Assembly (NCBI GenBank): GCA_017411585.1
Contig: JAFQPV010000145.1
Span: 1 to 16,761 of the forward strand
Reading direction: 5' to 3'
From: Clostridia bacterium
Lineage (GTDB): Bacteria; Bacillota; Clostridia; UBA1381; UMGS1253
Length of the DNA stretch: 16,761 nucleotides
A model generated the notes under the pieces. It ran no database searches. It saw only the letters and a program-made list of their open reading frames with translations, and was not told where the DNA came from. A program made the translations under genes and the position numbers. Positions 7,532-15,308 of this stretch are shown here, piece by piece; within the stretch, counting starts at the first letter, position 1, and each line of letters starts with the position of its first letter.

Positions 7532-9157
7532 TTATTTAAATTCAGGCTTCAGTGCTACCGGAGAGGTGCCTGTAAACTCAAATTCGCCCAAAATGCCGTC
7601 GACGAAGGCGCGCATTGTGCCGATACAATTGGAATATGCGTTGATATAGGTCGGTGTGTTTTCAAAATAGTTGTAGTACACGGATGCGGAGCTAAACGAT
7701 GCCACAACGGATTTTTCCGCCCCGCTGGACAGGCTGTGGAACAAGGTGTTGAAGTCTTCTACACGCGAGAACCACTGCAGTCCCTGGAAACCGGCTTTCA
7801 AGTAACACGCATAGATGATAATATCGTTCGCGTCTGCAATCTCCTTCAGATGTGCTTTGCTTTTCAGTCCGTCTATAATAGTTGCCTCAATGCCACGTTC
7901 GGCAAATGCATCAACCATCGGCTCCAGATCCTTCAGAAAACGCGGATCCACCGAAACGTTGATTATGGTCGCTTTCTTGACTTTAGCCGCATCAAACGGA
8001 ATCGTGTTTGAATAGTTCGTAATCAGGGTAAGACCCTTTTTTGCAATGTCATAGCAAACCTGCTCAAAGTCTTTTTGCTCTTCCTCTGTAAGCTTCGGTG
8101 CAACTTCCACGCCGTCAAACAGACCGAGCTTTTGCTTCAGCTTCAAGATGCGCTCTACCGACTTGTCGATTTGCGCTTCGGAAACCTTGCCTTCCTGAAC
8201 CGCCTTTTCCATAATATCAATATAGTCATTTCGGCAGAACAGTATAATATCGCTGCCGGCGTTGAAGCAGTTGATATATACATCTTCATAATCAAAGACA
8301 GAAGAAAGACTTTTCATGCCGCAGTCATCGGTGATGATAACGCCGTCATACCCCAGCTCTTCACGCAATAAATCCAGCACCTTTTTCGATGCGCCGCCCG
8401 GAATCGGTTTTCCTTTGGAAAGCGCCGGCTCTACAGCAGGGAATGTCATATGACCGGTCATAATACCGTCTGCGCCGCTCTCTACTACGGTTTTCCAAAT
8501 CGGTTTACATCTTTCTCTCCATTCCTCTAAAGAGGACTCTATTGTCGTATTGGCGATATGCGAGTCGCGGTATTCCTTGCCCGGATGACTCGGGAAGTGC
8601 TTTGGGCAAGTGCCGAGCCCCGCATCATAAATACCCTGTATAATCGAAGGAATCAAATCACAGATAATCTCCGGTTGGTCAGAGATAGAACGCACACCGC
8701 TGGAGTCAAAAAAGTTAGTCAGCGGATCCACCACCGGACCGAACGGCCAGTTTGCACCCATACTTTTTAGCTCTCTTGCCCAGTAATAAGCGCGTTTGCG
8801 GGCAAGCTCCTTGCTTCTTGCCGCACCGAGTGCCATATTCGAGGCAATCTGATGAAATTCCTGATACATCGGTTTTGCGCCACGCTCACAGTCGCAGGAA
8901 ACCAAAAGCGGAATTTTAATCATATCTGCAGCATCCTTGATTGCTTTTGCCGAATCGTGCGGTTCAGTGTAGACATTGCCGTCTTTGTCAATCATATCTT
9001 CTTTGTTTAAGTACAAGCCCGTAAACGGATATTTGGAAAAATATGCGCCGAGGCTGCCGTATTCTTTAATGCCTTCGCCGACAAAACGCGGATTTGGCAT
9101 ACCGGTCTGGCCGATTTTTTCTCTGAGTGTCATTTCAGACATTATTTTTTTAATCAT
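7532..9157 (-). CDS. GH3 beta-N-acetylglucosaminidase-like glycosidase
   Basis: A 541-residue protein without a signal peptide, so cytoplasmic. The N-terminal GH3 barrel (about residues 1-350) opens with the usual LREKIGQ segment. It holds K186-H187 and D198-x-H200 (KHFPSHPG...DSH), the NagZ-type loop whose Asp-His dyad acts as the general acid/base in N-acetyl-beta-glucosaminidases. D277 or D278 in ITDDCGM is the expected nucleophile. The usual KHFPGHG is altered to KHFPSHPG. Residues of about 370-541 form a second alpha/beta domain resembling GH3_C, as in longer Firmicutes NagZ-like proteins. Likely reaction: removal of a terminal beta-linked N-acetylhexosamine or related sugar from imported oligosaccharides. 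The start follows AAAGGAGA (9165-9172), 28 bases after the GDPD-like gene, indicating co-transcription. Peptidoglycan recycling is an alternative role, but the context favours polysaccharide use. Confidence 0.85.
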   Translation of the reverse strand: MIKKIMSEMTLREKIGQTGMPNPRFVGEGIKEYGSLGAYFSKYPFTGLYLNKEDMIDKDGNVYTEPHDSAKAIKDAADMIKIPLLVSCDCERGAKPMYQEFHQIASNMALGAARSKELARKRAYYWARELKSMGANWPFGPVVDPLTNFFDSSGVRSISDQPEIICDLIPSIIQGIYDAGLGTCPKHFPSHPGKEYRDSHIANTTIESSLEEWRERCKPIWKTVVESGADGIMTGHMTFPAVEPALSKGKPIPGGASKKVLDLLREELGYDGVIITDDCGMKSLSSVFDYEDVYINCFNAGSDIILFCRNDYIDIMEKAVQEGKVSEAQIDKSVERILKLKQKLGLFDGVEVAPKLTEEEQKDFEQVCYDIAKKGLTLITNYSNTIPFDAAKVKKATIINVSVDPRFLKDLEPMVDAFAERGIEATIIDGLKSKAHLKEIADANDIIIYACYLKAGFQGLQWFSRVEDFNTLFHSLSSGAEKSVVASFSSASVYYNYFENTPTYINAYSNCIGTMRAFVDGILGEFEFTGTSPVALKPEFK

Positions 9158-9185
9158 AGCTCTTTCTCCTTTATATATTTTTATA

Positions 9186-10406
9186 TTACCAACTCAGTCC
9201 CATCGAACAGTGACGATCTACCGTAAATTCGGTAACGCCGTGGTCGATTAACTCCTGCATACGCGGACCGCTGACACCGCCGAGCATTGCGGCAACCGAA
9301 ACCTTGAAGCCACCGGCAAGTGCCTGCTTGATTTTTTCTTCCGTAACGGCGTGGTGGAAATATTCCACTACGACATTGTGCTTTTTCGGGTCAAGACCGA
9401 TTTCGCGTGCACGATCGGCAGGATTCAACATACCGTCACGTGTGTTAAAGATAAGAATTCGTCCTGCAATATCCTCGCCGAATATCTCAAGGCAAAGCTT
9501 CTGTGTTTCCACGTGGCTGCTCTTTACCCAAAAATGCTCAAGCAAACGATATTTAACAAGCAGTTCGCGCACATAAATCCATTGCTCACGAGTCAGTGCC
9601 GGATGCACTGAGAAAATCGGCTGCATACCCGTTGAAGAGCAGATTTGGAAAAATTCCTCTAATGTCGGCACACGCGTTCCCGTAAAGATATCGCTTCTTC
9701 TGCGCCATGCATGCAGCTCGCAAAGCTCTTCGTAGGTAAGTTCCCAGACCGCCTTGTCGTACTTGCTGCCTTCTGCAGCCATTGTGCCGTCCGCAAGACG
9801 GAGCTCATCTCTTACATTGCCATCATCATGCACACATACGCCGATGCCGTCTTTTGTAAATTTCGGAATGGTAATGCAGCTTGTAAAGCCCACCTCTGCT
9901 GTCATTTGCCAGCCAAAAACCGAGGTAATGCCACCGTGACCGTGGTAGCGAATGCCGATATCTTTTTCACGATAGCCATAGTTGTGCTTTGTTTTTATCG
10001 TGCGGAGGAAAAGCTTGACACCCTCCGGGATAATAAAGGAAAGACGAACTGTATCATATCTGTCCAGCGTCGGCGGTATGCGCCACTCTCTTCTGTAAAA
10101 TTCTCTTCTGTGACCGATTTCATATACCGGCGAAAAATACCATGTTTCCCCCGCATCATCAATCACGCGCACCTGCGCCGTCGGATATGCGCCGTTCTCG
10201 CTTTCGTATTTTGCAGTCGTGGAGAGGATAAATACCTCTTCAAATTCCTTTTTACCCTTGACCGTCACATCAAAGCTGTGTGTAAACGCATCGCCATCTT
10301 TAAATTCGGATAATGCTTCCAACGTAAAATCCTCTATCGGTTGGTCGTGGAATTCAATTTCCGGCTCCTTGCTCATATACGCTTTAAACGGATCTTTTTC
10401 CATCAT
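9186..10406 (-). CDS. GDPD-like TIM-barrel protein with N-terminal beta domain; metal ligands not conserved
   Basis: A 406-residue protein with no signal peptide. Residues of about 1-150 look beta-rich (a possible sandwich or carbohydrate-binding module). From about 150 the order of segments follows glycerophosphodiester phosphodiesterases: HGHGG (155-159) where HRG is expected, TKDG before VCVHDD (190-195), RVPTLEEFF near 246-254, then WVKSSHVE and a C-terminal barrel. However, the E-x-D metal pair that precedes TKDG in GDPDs is replaced by I-x-I (SCITIPKF), and the PENT motif after HRG is missing. Normal divalent-metal phosphodiesterase chemistry is therefore doubtful. Its place between HepB and GH3 suggests a role on sugar substrates. 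The start ATG at 10404-10406 follows AAGGAG; a second ATG directly follows it. Confidence 0.65.
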   Translation of the reverse strand: MMEKDPFKAYMSKEPEIEFHDQPIEDFTLEALSEFKDGDAFTHSFDVTVKGKKEFEEVFILSTTAKYESENGAYPTAQVRVIDDAGETWYFSPVYEIGHRREFYRREWRIPPTLDRYDTVRLSFIIPEGVKLFLRTIKTKHNYGYREKDIGIRYHGHGGITSVFGWQMTAEVGFTSCITIPKFTKDGIGVCVHDDGNVRDELRLADGTMAAEGSKYDKAVWELTYEELCELHAWRRRSDIFTGTRVPTLEEFFQICSSTGMQPIFSVHPALTREQWIYVRELLVKYRLLEHFWVKSSHVETQKLCLEIFGEDIAGRILIFNTRDGMLNPADRAREIGLDPKKHNVVVEYFHHAVTEEKIKQALAGGFKVSVAAMLGGVSGPRMQELIDHGVTEFTVDRHCSMGLSW

Positions 10407-10453
10407 AACGAATGCACTCCTTTACCTCTTATAAGTTATTATTTGTATGGATG

Positions 10454-10493
10454 CACAAGCTGACCTTGCTTATATAAGCGCAGGCAGCTTGTG
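10454..10493 (-). promoter_or_regulatory. Large hairpin between the HepB and GDPD-like genes
   Basis: CACAAGCTG (10454-10462) and CAGCTTGTG (10485-10493) form a perfect 9-base stem. Inside it is a second perfect palindrome, GCTTATATAAGC (10468-10479). No T-run follows on the minus strand, so this is not a standard terminator. In the 110-base gap between two same-strand genes it could stabilise the HepB message 3' end, be a processing site, or attenuate expression of the downstream cytoplasmic genes. Confidence 0.6.
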
Positions 10494-10516
10494 ATTTAAC
10501 CCTTAATCTTTATGCC

Positions 10517-13500
10517 TTAAAAACACTCTACAGTGAATTTGCCGGTTACATCACCATAGCCGTTATTGTAGGTTACGGTAATGGTTGTCTTGCCCTGATT
10601 TACAAATGTAACAAGACCATTTGCATCTACCGTTGCAATATCCGGGTCAGCACTTGTGAAGACTGCGCCGGCAAGGTCAAATTCTGCACCATTTGCACTT
10701 ACGCCCTTTGTCACAATCTGTGCTGTTGCACCGGCCACACCGGAAGCATCGCTTTGTGCGAAGTAAACCGGCCAGTAGGACTTATCTTCCTCCATCTGTG
10801 CTGCAGATGTGTAGAAACGCACCTCTGTGTAGCTGCTGGTTGTACCTGCACTGCCACCCTTCGCGATTAAGCGGAAGTATTTTGCTTCCACGCCGTTTAG
10901 CGCAAAGATATCCGGCATAAGCGTTGTACCGCTTGTGCTTGCTTCAAGCACCTGCGTCCAGTTCACGCCATCCATAGAAACCTCGCCGACGAAGTTGTAC
11001 ACGCGCTCGTCACCAAATAAGCCTGCAAGACCAAATGCGTGCAATTTAATCGGTTCTTCAAACTCATAGCGAACCCATGCGTCAACGTTACCGGTCCAGC
11101 GGTGGTGCAGGTTGGTTGTCAATTCCTGTACAATCACATTATCGATTGTACCCTCCGGCGGATACTTTTCGTTTTCTACGCCGAAGACAACGTCCTTCAC
11201 CGGCTGCCACGTAATATGGTCCGGACCCTGCGGTTTTTCCTTTGTAGCAAGCTTTAGCTCTACAACGGTTTCGCCGCTCTTTGTGCCTGCCTGGCCGAGG
11301 AATTTATCTGCGACAAATGTAATTGTATAGGTTTTTGCGCCGATGTTGAATGTAGCAACATTGCCATTTTGCGCTACCGGCGCACCATTTGTCAGTGTTA
11401 CGGTCGGGATATTGCCGTCTGTAATCATATAATAATCGGTTTTATCTGTCGTAAATGCAGTCATTTCCGCACCGTTTAAAAGCACGCGGTCAGAGAGCAT
11501 AGAGATGATGTCTGCTTTCAGCTCCTCCGTATATTCCGGCACGGTATCCGAGATAACGATAAGCCCTCTGTCATCCCACATTACCTGCTTGCCGAGTGCT
11601 TCCACCAATGCACGAAGCGGAATCAATGTTCTGCCGTTATAAGTATTTGCCGGAACGTCCAGAATTCTTTCTTCGCCGTTGACGTACATCTTATCCGAGC
11701 CAATCTGCAAGCGGATAGAGGTAGAGTCTTTCTCAACGGTTACCGTCTGTGTTGCATCATCCCAGCCAACCTTTGCATCAAAGCTTTCGGAAATGAATCT
11801 TACCGGCACAAGCGTTCTTCCATTTTCCGTAAACGGATAAACGTCCATATTTGCTGTATCTACATAGGTTCTGTTGCCCTTATCGAGCACCGCCGGGCTG
11901 TTTAAAAACAGCGCTACGGTGTCGCCTGCCCGGCGTGCAGTCGGTATCGTATTGTCCGAAACAGACCAGCTCGCAAGCGGCAGAACCGGAGTCAAAACCT
12001 CCGGCGCTGCTTCACCTGACTTGAGCGGCACAAATTCAACAGTAAGCTTTGTTTCGGTTACATTTTGCATATGAATTGCCAATTTGAAAATATTCAAAAG
12101 CTTTTGATCCAGCGGTGTCGGGCTTGTCGGGAGCGGTTTTGCCTGCATAATCTCAAAGGTCGCATCTGCAGGCCCCTGTGCAATGGCAGCATACATTCTT
12201 TCACCGTTTACCGTAATCATTGCGCTCTTTTTGTCTGCAGAAAGTGTAATATCACCATCCGTGTGTGCAAACCACCAAAGCTCGGACGGGCGTTTCATTG
12301 TAACCTCGTCCTGCAATACAATCGAGCGACGACCCTTGGTCATAAACATACCGCGCTGCGCCGATACAAATTCGCCATTCGTCTGTGTCATATCCAAAAT
12401 GGAGAAAGCTTCGTTTTCCGCTTCCCCGTGGCGGATAAATCTTGCAACGGCACTCGGCACCTGGTCAAATGCCAGACCCGGATTTGCAATGAGGGTGTTT
12501 TGCCCCTCCGCACGTCTGCCATAGTACATGGACGCATCCTCCGTACCGCTACCAAGACGGCCCGGTGTACGTACAAAACGTTCACCGTTTGCATCGATAA
12601 CAAATGTACCGAGCGACTTATTCATATGACCTGCATTGTTAAAACCGCCCTGCAAGCCGGCATAAAGCGCATTTTCATCCGTCCAGGAGGAGCGGAAGTT
12701 TGCAACCTGTGAATCGTCCTTTACATCGAAGGTCTTATCCAGCGCTACACCATCCATACTTGCCGGCATTTCGGGATCATAGTAAATAATTGCAAAATAC
12801 GGATACTCTGCATCATTACCGCTTATCCCCATGCGCTTCGCCATTGCCCAGTTATACTCTGGTTTATCGTACTTTTTTGCAAGCCAATATAAGGTTTGGT
12901 CTGTCGGCAAGCCTTCATTTGCATCACCAAAGTTAAATATACTCTTCGGACCGGCGGTATACAACCAATAATCACCCGTATTTCGAATCATCGGGTTATC
13001 ATAATACCATGCCAATTCCTCCGGCATTTCATAGCCTTCCACAAAAGCCGTTTCGCACTGCGCTGTCAAGTAAATCATAAATTCCGTTGCCAGATTCCAA
13101 TAAGAAGCACCTTCCGGGAAGCCGCCGTCTTCGCCGAACGCTTCAACCGGCGGTACGCCATAGACAAGCGCGCCTTTAAACAGTACCTCGGCAAGTGCCG
13201 GCTCTTCATCTGCAAATGCAATGGCAACGCCTGCCGCACATGTATTTGCAAGCATCGCTCTGTTGGAGGTGCCGCCTGCGATGTCGCCTTCCGGCACGGT
13301 GCCGTCATAGGCGCGTACGAACTGCCAAAGTGCCTGGCGCTTTACGATTTCAATGATTTCGAGGCGTTCTTCCTCCGAAAGCGCATCATATGCCCAGTCG
13401 TAGAAGCAAGCAATGCCGTACATCAGCTCGGACGGAATCATCGGTGCCGCATTGTTCGACCAATCCGGGAAAGTGCCCGCATTGCGGATTTCCGCGAGAC

Positions 13501-15091
13501 CGCGCTCGACATATTTCATATCCTGCTCAACCATATATACAAAGCCGAGCTCCATCAATCTTCTTTCAATTGTACGTGCCGCATTAAGAATGTTTCTGCC
13601 GTTGGTATATTCATAAATCTGCGGTGGCACCTTTAAAATCTTATCTGCACTTGCCTTTGTTTTTTCATACCAAACAGTACACTTGTCTATGGTTTGAATT
13701 TTTTGGACAAGCGCTTCTCTGTCATTGACAAACAGTCTCGGATGCTCGCGCAGGTTTGCCATATAGCTGTCCTTTGTGAGCGGTTCGCCGATTTTCGCCC
13801 AGTTTGTACCGGTTGTACCGAAGTACTTAATGTCGCCGTAATCCGGCGTTTTCGAAAGGTAGATAACCAGGTTATCCAAAAGCATCGTATCCGCCGGTGC
13901 AACCTTGGCATCAAAGGATACGGTTATGTCGAAAAAGTCTGTCGGCTCTTTTTCTGAAAATTCAGCAACTTCCATTCGTTTGCCGTTGCAATAGGTGGTT
14001 AAGGTCTGTCTGCCGAAATCGAGCGTAGCTTCAATCAGCGCCCAGCCGGTCGCAGCCTCGGCAGTAATCCATTCCTTGGTCTTTGCAATTACCTTCGGCT
14101 TGGAGGCTGTATTGGAAAATGTAAAGCCGACGCCGCTCTTGGAAAGGTTTGCATAATATGCAACCGTTACCTCATCCGGCGTTTCGCCGATGGTGATTTT
14201 TTTCTGTACATATATCTTTTTCGCTATGCTGGAATCGTTTGTAAAGCGTATAACGTGCTGCTTATCCAAAAGTCCCGGAAGTGCCATATTCTTTGTAACA
14301 GATGTAAAACTTGTCTCTGTACCGGTTGGCAGATTATTTTTCGCATTGAGGGAGCCGTCGTATGTAAATACGCCATATTTGCCCTTCGGCACAGAAAGCG
14401 CAGGCGCCTGCACCTTTTCAAACGGCTTCATTGCCTGATCTGCCGAAATCGGGGTGGATACGTCGACCAATTCATTGATGGATACCTTATCCGTTGTGGA
14501 TAAAACGATGTCATCGATCAAAGCCGCCTGTCCGTCCTGAATGGAGTTGCAGGAAAAGTAGATTTGTACCTCGCTGAAATCCGTATAGTTCAGCCCTTTG
14601 CTGCTTGCCTGCTCTCCGTCTTTAAAAACAGTACATCTCTTATCCTTCAGGTTAAGTGCAATCTTATAGCTTGTCCAATCCTGCTCTCTTGTTCCGCTAA
14701 CAAGTGTAACAGTACCGTCTGCCATTTTTGCAGAAACGGTGACCCCTGCACCTTCGCTCTTCGTGCGGAAAGAGATTGTCAGGTTAGTAAGCGGTTCTAA
14801 GGTAAGGCTTTTTCGAAAATTCGGCGAGCTGGCTTTTGTTGCGCCCGTATTTGTAACGCGCATAACCATACCCGTTGTGTCTTTGTATGCCGCGATTTTC
14901 GATGTAGACGAATTCGATTGCACCGACCACGCATTTACATCTGTCTTGCTTACGACAAGCAACTGTCCGTCATTATAGCTTTCAAAGTCGTCTGAAAACA
15001 GAACAGTTTCCTTCTCTGCCGCAAATACACTTGTGATGCCGCAGCTTACAAGCATACATACACACAGCAACAAACAAATCCCTTTTTTCAT
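10517..15091 (-). CDS. HepB: secreted heparinase II/III-like protein, paralogue of HepA
   Basis: A 1524-residue protein with the same architecture as HepA: signal peptide (1 to about 25), two beta-sandwich regions (about 27-205 and 240-420), heparinase II/III-like toroid and sandwich (from about 443, NLREHPRLF), CuAO-N-like domain (about 1075-1182), F5/8C discoidin domain (about 1317-1425) and a C-terminal Ig-like domain. Conserved active-region residues include N610, N616, E660, Y664 and W665. The HepA motif SHMH is GHMN here, so H822 is kept but N824 replaces the second His, and NWNPVCN becomes NRAMLAN. Activity may be altered or lost. The start follows AGAAGGA. The gene has its own promoter at 15135-15164, diverging from GH28, and leads the unit with the GDPD-like and GH3 genes. 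The signal peptide also contains LVSC, a weak lipobox, so lipid anchoring is an alternative to free secretion. Confidence 0.85.
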   Translation of the reverse strand: MKKGICLLLCVCMLVSCGITSVFAAEKETVLFSDDFESYNDGQLLVVSKTDVNAWSVQSNSSTSKIAAYKDTTGMVMRVTNTGATKASSPNFRKSLTLEPLTNLTISFRTKSEGAGVTVSAKMADGTVTLVSGTREQDWTSYKIALNLKDKRCTVFKDGEQASSKGLNYTDFSEVQIYFSCNSIQDGQAALIDDIVLSTTDKVSINELVDVSTPISADQAMKPFEKVQAPALSVPKGKYGVFTYDGSLNAKNNLPTGTETSFTSVTKNMALPGLLDKQHVIRFTNDSSIAKKIYVQKKITIGETPDEVTVAYYANLSKSGVGFTFSNTASKPKVIAKTKEWITAEAATGWALIEATLDFGRQTLTTYCNGKRMEVAEFSEKEPTDFFDITVSFDAKVAPADTMLLDNLVIYLSKTPDYGDIKYFGTTGTNWAKIGEPLTKDSYMANLREHPRLFVNDREALVQKIQTIDKCTVWYEKTKASADKILKVPPQIYEYTNGRNILNAARTIERRLMELGFVYMVEQDMKYVERGLAEIRNAGTFPDWSNNAAPMIPSELMYGIACFYDWAYDALSEEERLEIIEIVKRQALWQFVRAYDGTVPEGDIAGGTSNRAMLANTCAAGVAIAFADEEPALAEVLFKGALVYGVPPVEAFGEDGGFPEGASYWNLATEFMIYLTAQCETAFVEGYEMPEELAWYYDNPMIRNTGDYWLYTAGPKSIFNFGDANEGLPTDQTLYWLAKKYDKPEYNWAMAKRMGISGNDAEYPYFAIIYYDPEMPASMDGVALDKTFDVKDDSQVANFRSSWTDENALYAGLQGGFNNAGHMNKSLGTFVIDANGERFVRTPGRLGSGTEDASMYYGRRAEGQNTLIANPGLAFDQVPSAVARFIRHGEAENEAFSILDMTQTNGEFVSAQRGMFMTKGRRSIVLQDEVTMKRPSELWWFAHTDGDITLSADKKSAMITVNGERMYAAIAQGPADATFEIMQAKPLPTSPTPLDQKLLNIFKLAIHMQNVTETKLTVEFVPLKSGEAAPEVLTPVLPLASWSVSDNTIPTARRAGDTVALFLNSPAVLDKGNRTYVDTANMDVYPFTENGRTLVPVRFISESFDAKVGWDDATQTVTVEKDSTSIRLQIGSDKMYVNGEERILDVPANTYNGRTLIPLRALVEALGKQVMWDDRGLIVISDTVPEYTEELKADIISMLSDRVLLNGAEMTAFTTDKTDYYMITDGNIPTVTLTNGAPVAQNGNVATFNIGAKTYTITFVADKFLGQAGTKSGETVVELKLATKEKPQGPDHITWQPVKDVVFGVENEKYPPEGTIDNVIVQELTTNLHHRWTGNVDAWVRYEFEEPIKLHAFGLAGLFGDERVYNFVGEVSMDGVNWTQVLEASTSGTTLMPDIFALNGVEAKYFRLIAKGGSAGTTSSYTEVRFYTSAAQMEEDKSYWPVYFAQSDASGVAGATAQIVTKGVSANGAEFDLAGAVFTSADPDIATVDANGLVTFVNQGKTTITVTYNNGYGDVTGKFTVECF

Positions 15092-15134
15092 TGTGTTTCC
15101 TTCTTATTTGCATATTTCAATTCTTTACATCCTT

Positions 15135-15164
15135 AGTTTAGCACAAACAAAATAAAGCTGTCAA
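15135..15164 (-). promoter_or_regulatory. Promoter of the HepB unit
   Basis: On the minus strand a consensus TTGACA (15159-15164) is followed after 18 bases by TAAACT (15135-15140), which is preceded by TGC (extended -10). Predicted start of transcription is near 15128, giving a leader of about 37 bases. Confidence 0.7.
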
Positions 15165-15172
15165 TCAAAGCA

Positions 15173-15191
15173 CTACGAAACTGTTTCGTAG
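15173..15191. promoter_or_regulatory. 19-bp perfect palindrome between divergent promoters, candidate operator
   Basis: CTACGAAACTGTTTCGTAG consists of two perfect 9-base arms around one central T (15182). The centre lies about 54 bases upstream of the predicted HepB start and about 63 upstream of the predicted GH28 start, distances typical of activator sites. A dimeric regulator could act on both genes. The protein family cannot be named from the sequence. Confidence 0.6.
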
Positions 15192-15209
15192 CTTTGCGGA
15201 GAAATAAGC

Positions 15210-15238
15210 TTGCATATCACAAAAATGTGTGTTAGAAT
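15210..15238 (+). promoter_or_regulatory. Promoter of the GH28 gene
   Basis: TTGCAT (15210-15215) is followed after 17 bases by TAGAAT (15233-15238), with TGT immediately ahead as an extended -10. Transcription would begin near 15245, giving a leader of about 64 bases. Confidence 0.65.
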
Positions 15239-15277
15239 GCAAAATATCAACGCACTGCACATACCGATGCAGGGCAA

Positions 15278-15293
15278 TACAATTCAAATTGTA
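15278..15293 (+). promoter_or_regulatory. Palindrome in the GH28 5' leader
   Basis: TACAATT (15278-15284) and AATTGTA (15287-15293) are perfect arms with two bases between. It ends directly against the ribosome binding site GCGGAGG (15294-15300). As RNA the loop is too small for the full stem, so a DNA operator (a repressor roadblock) is more likely than a hairpin. AT-rich palindromes of this size also arise by chance. Confidence 0.3.
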
Positions 15294-15308
15294 GCGGAGG
15301 TCGTTAAA

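Noticed and set aside
12896..13636. Long plus-strand open frame of 246 codons antisense to HepB
   Set aside because: It lies wholly inside HepB, is rich in Cys, Arg and His in the way antisense shadows are, and lacks a ribosome binding site. The similar frames at 12065-12712 and 2775-3350 were rejected for the same reasons.
15210..15308. N-terminal extension of the GH28 protein
   Set aside because: The extra 33 codons cover the -35, -10 and leader palindrome, and the good ribosome binding site lies ahead of 15309. The extension does not look like a signal peptide.
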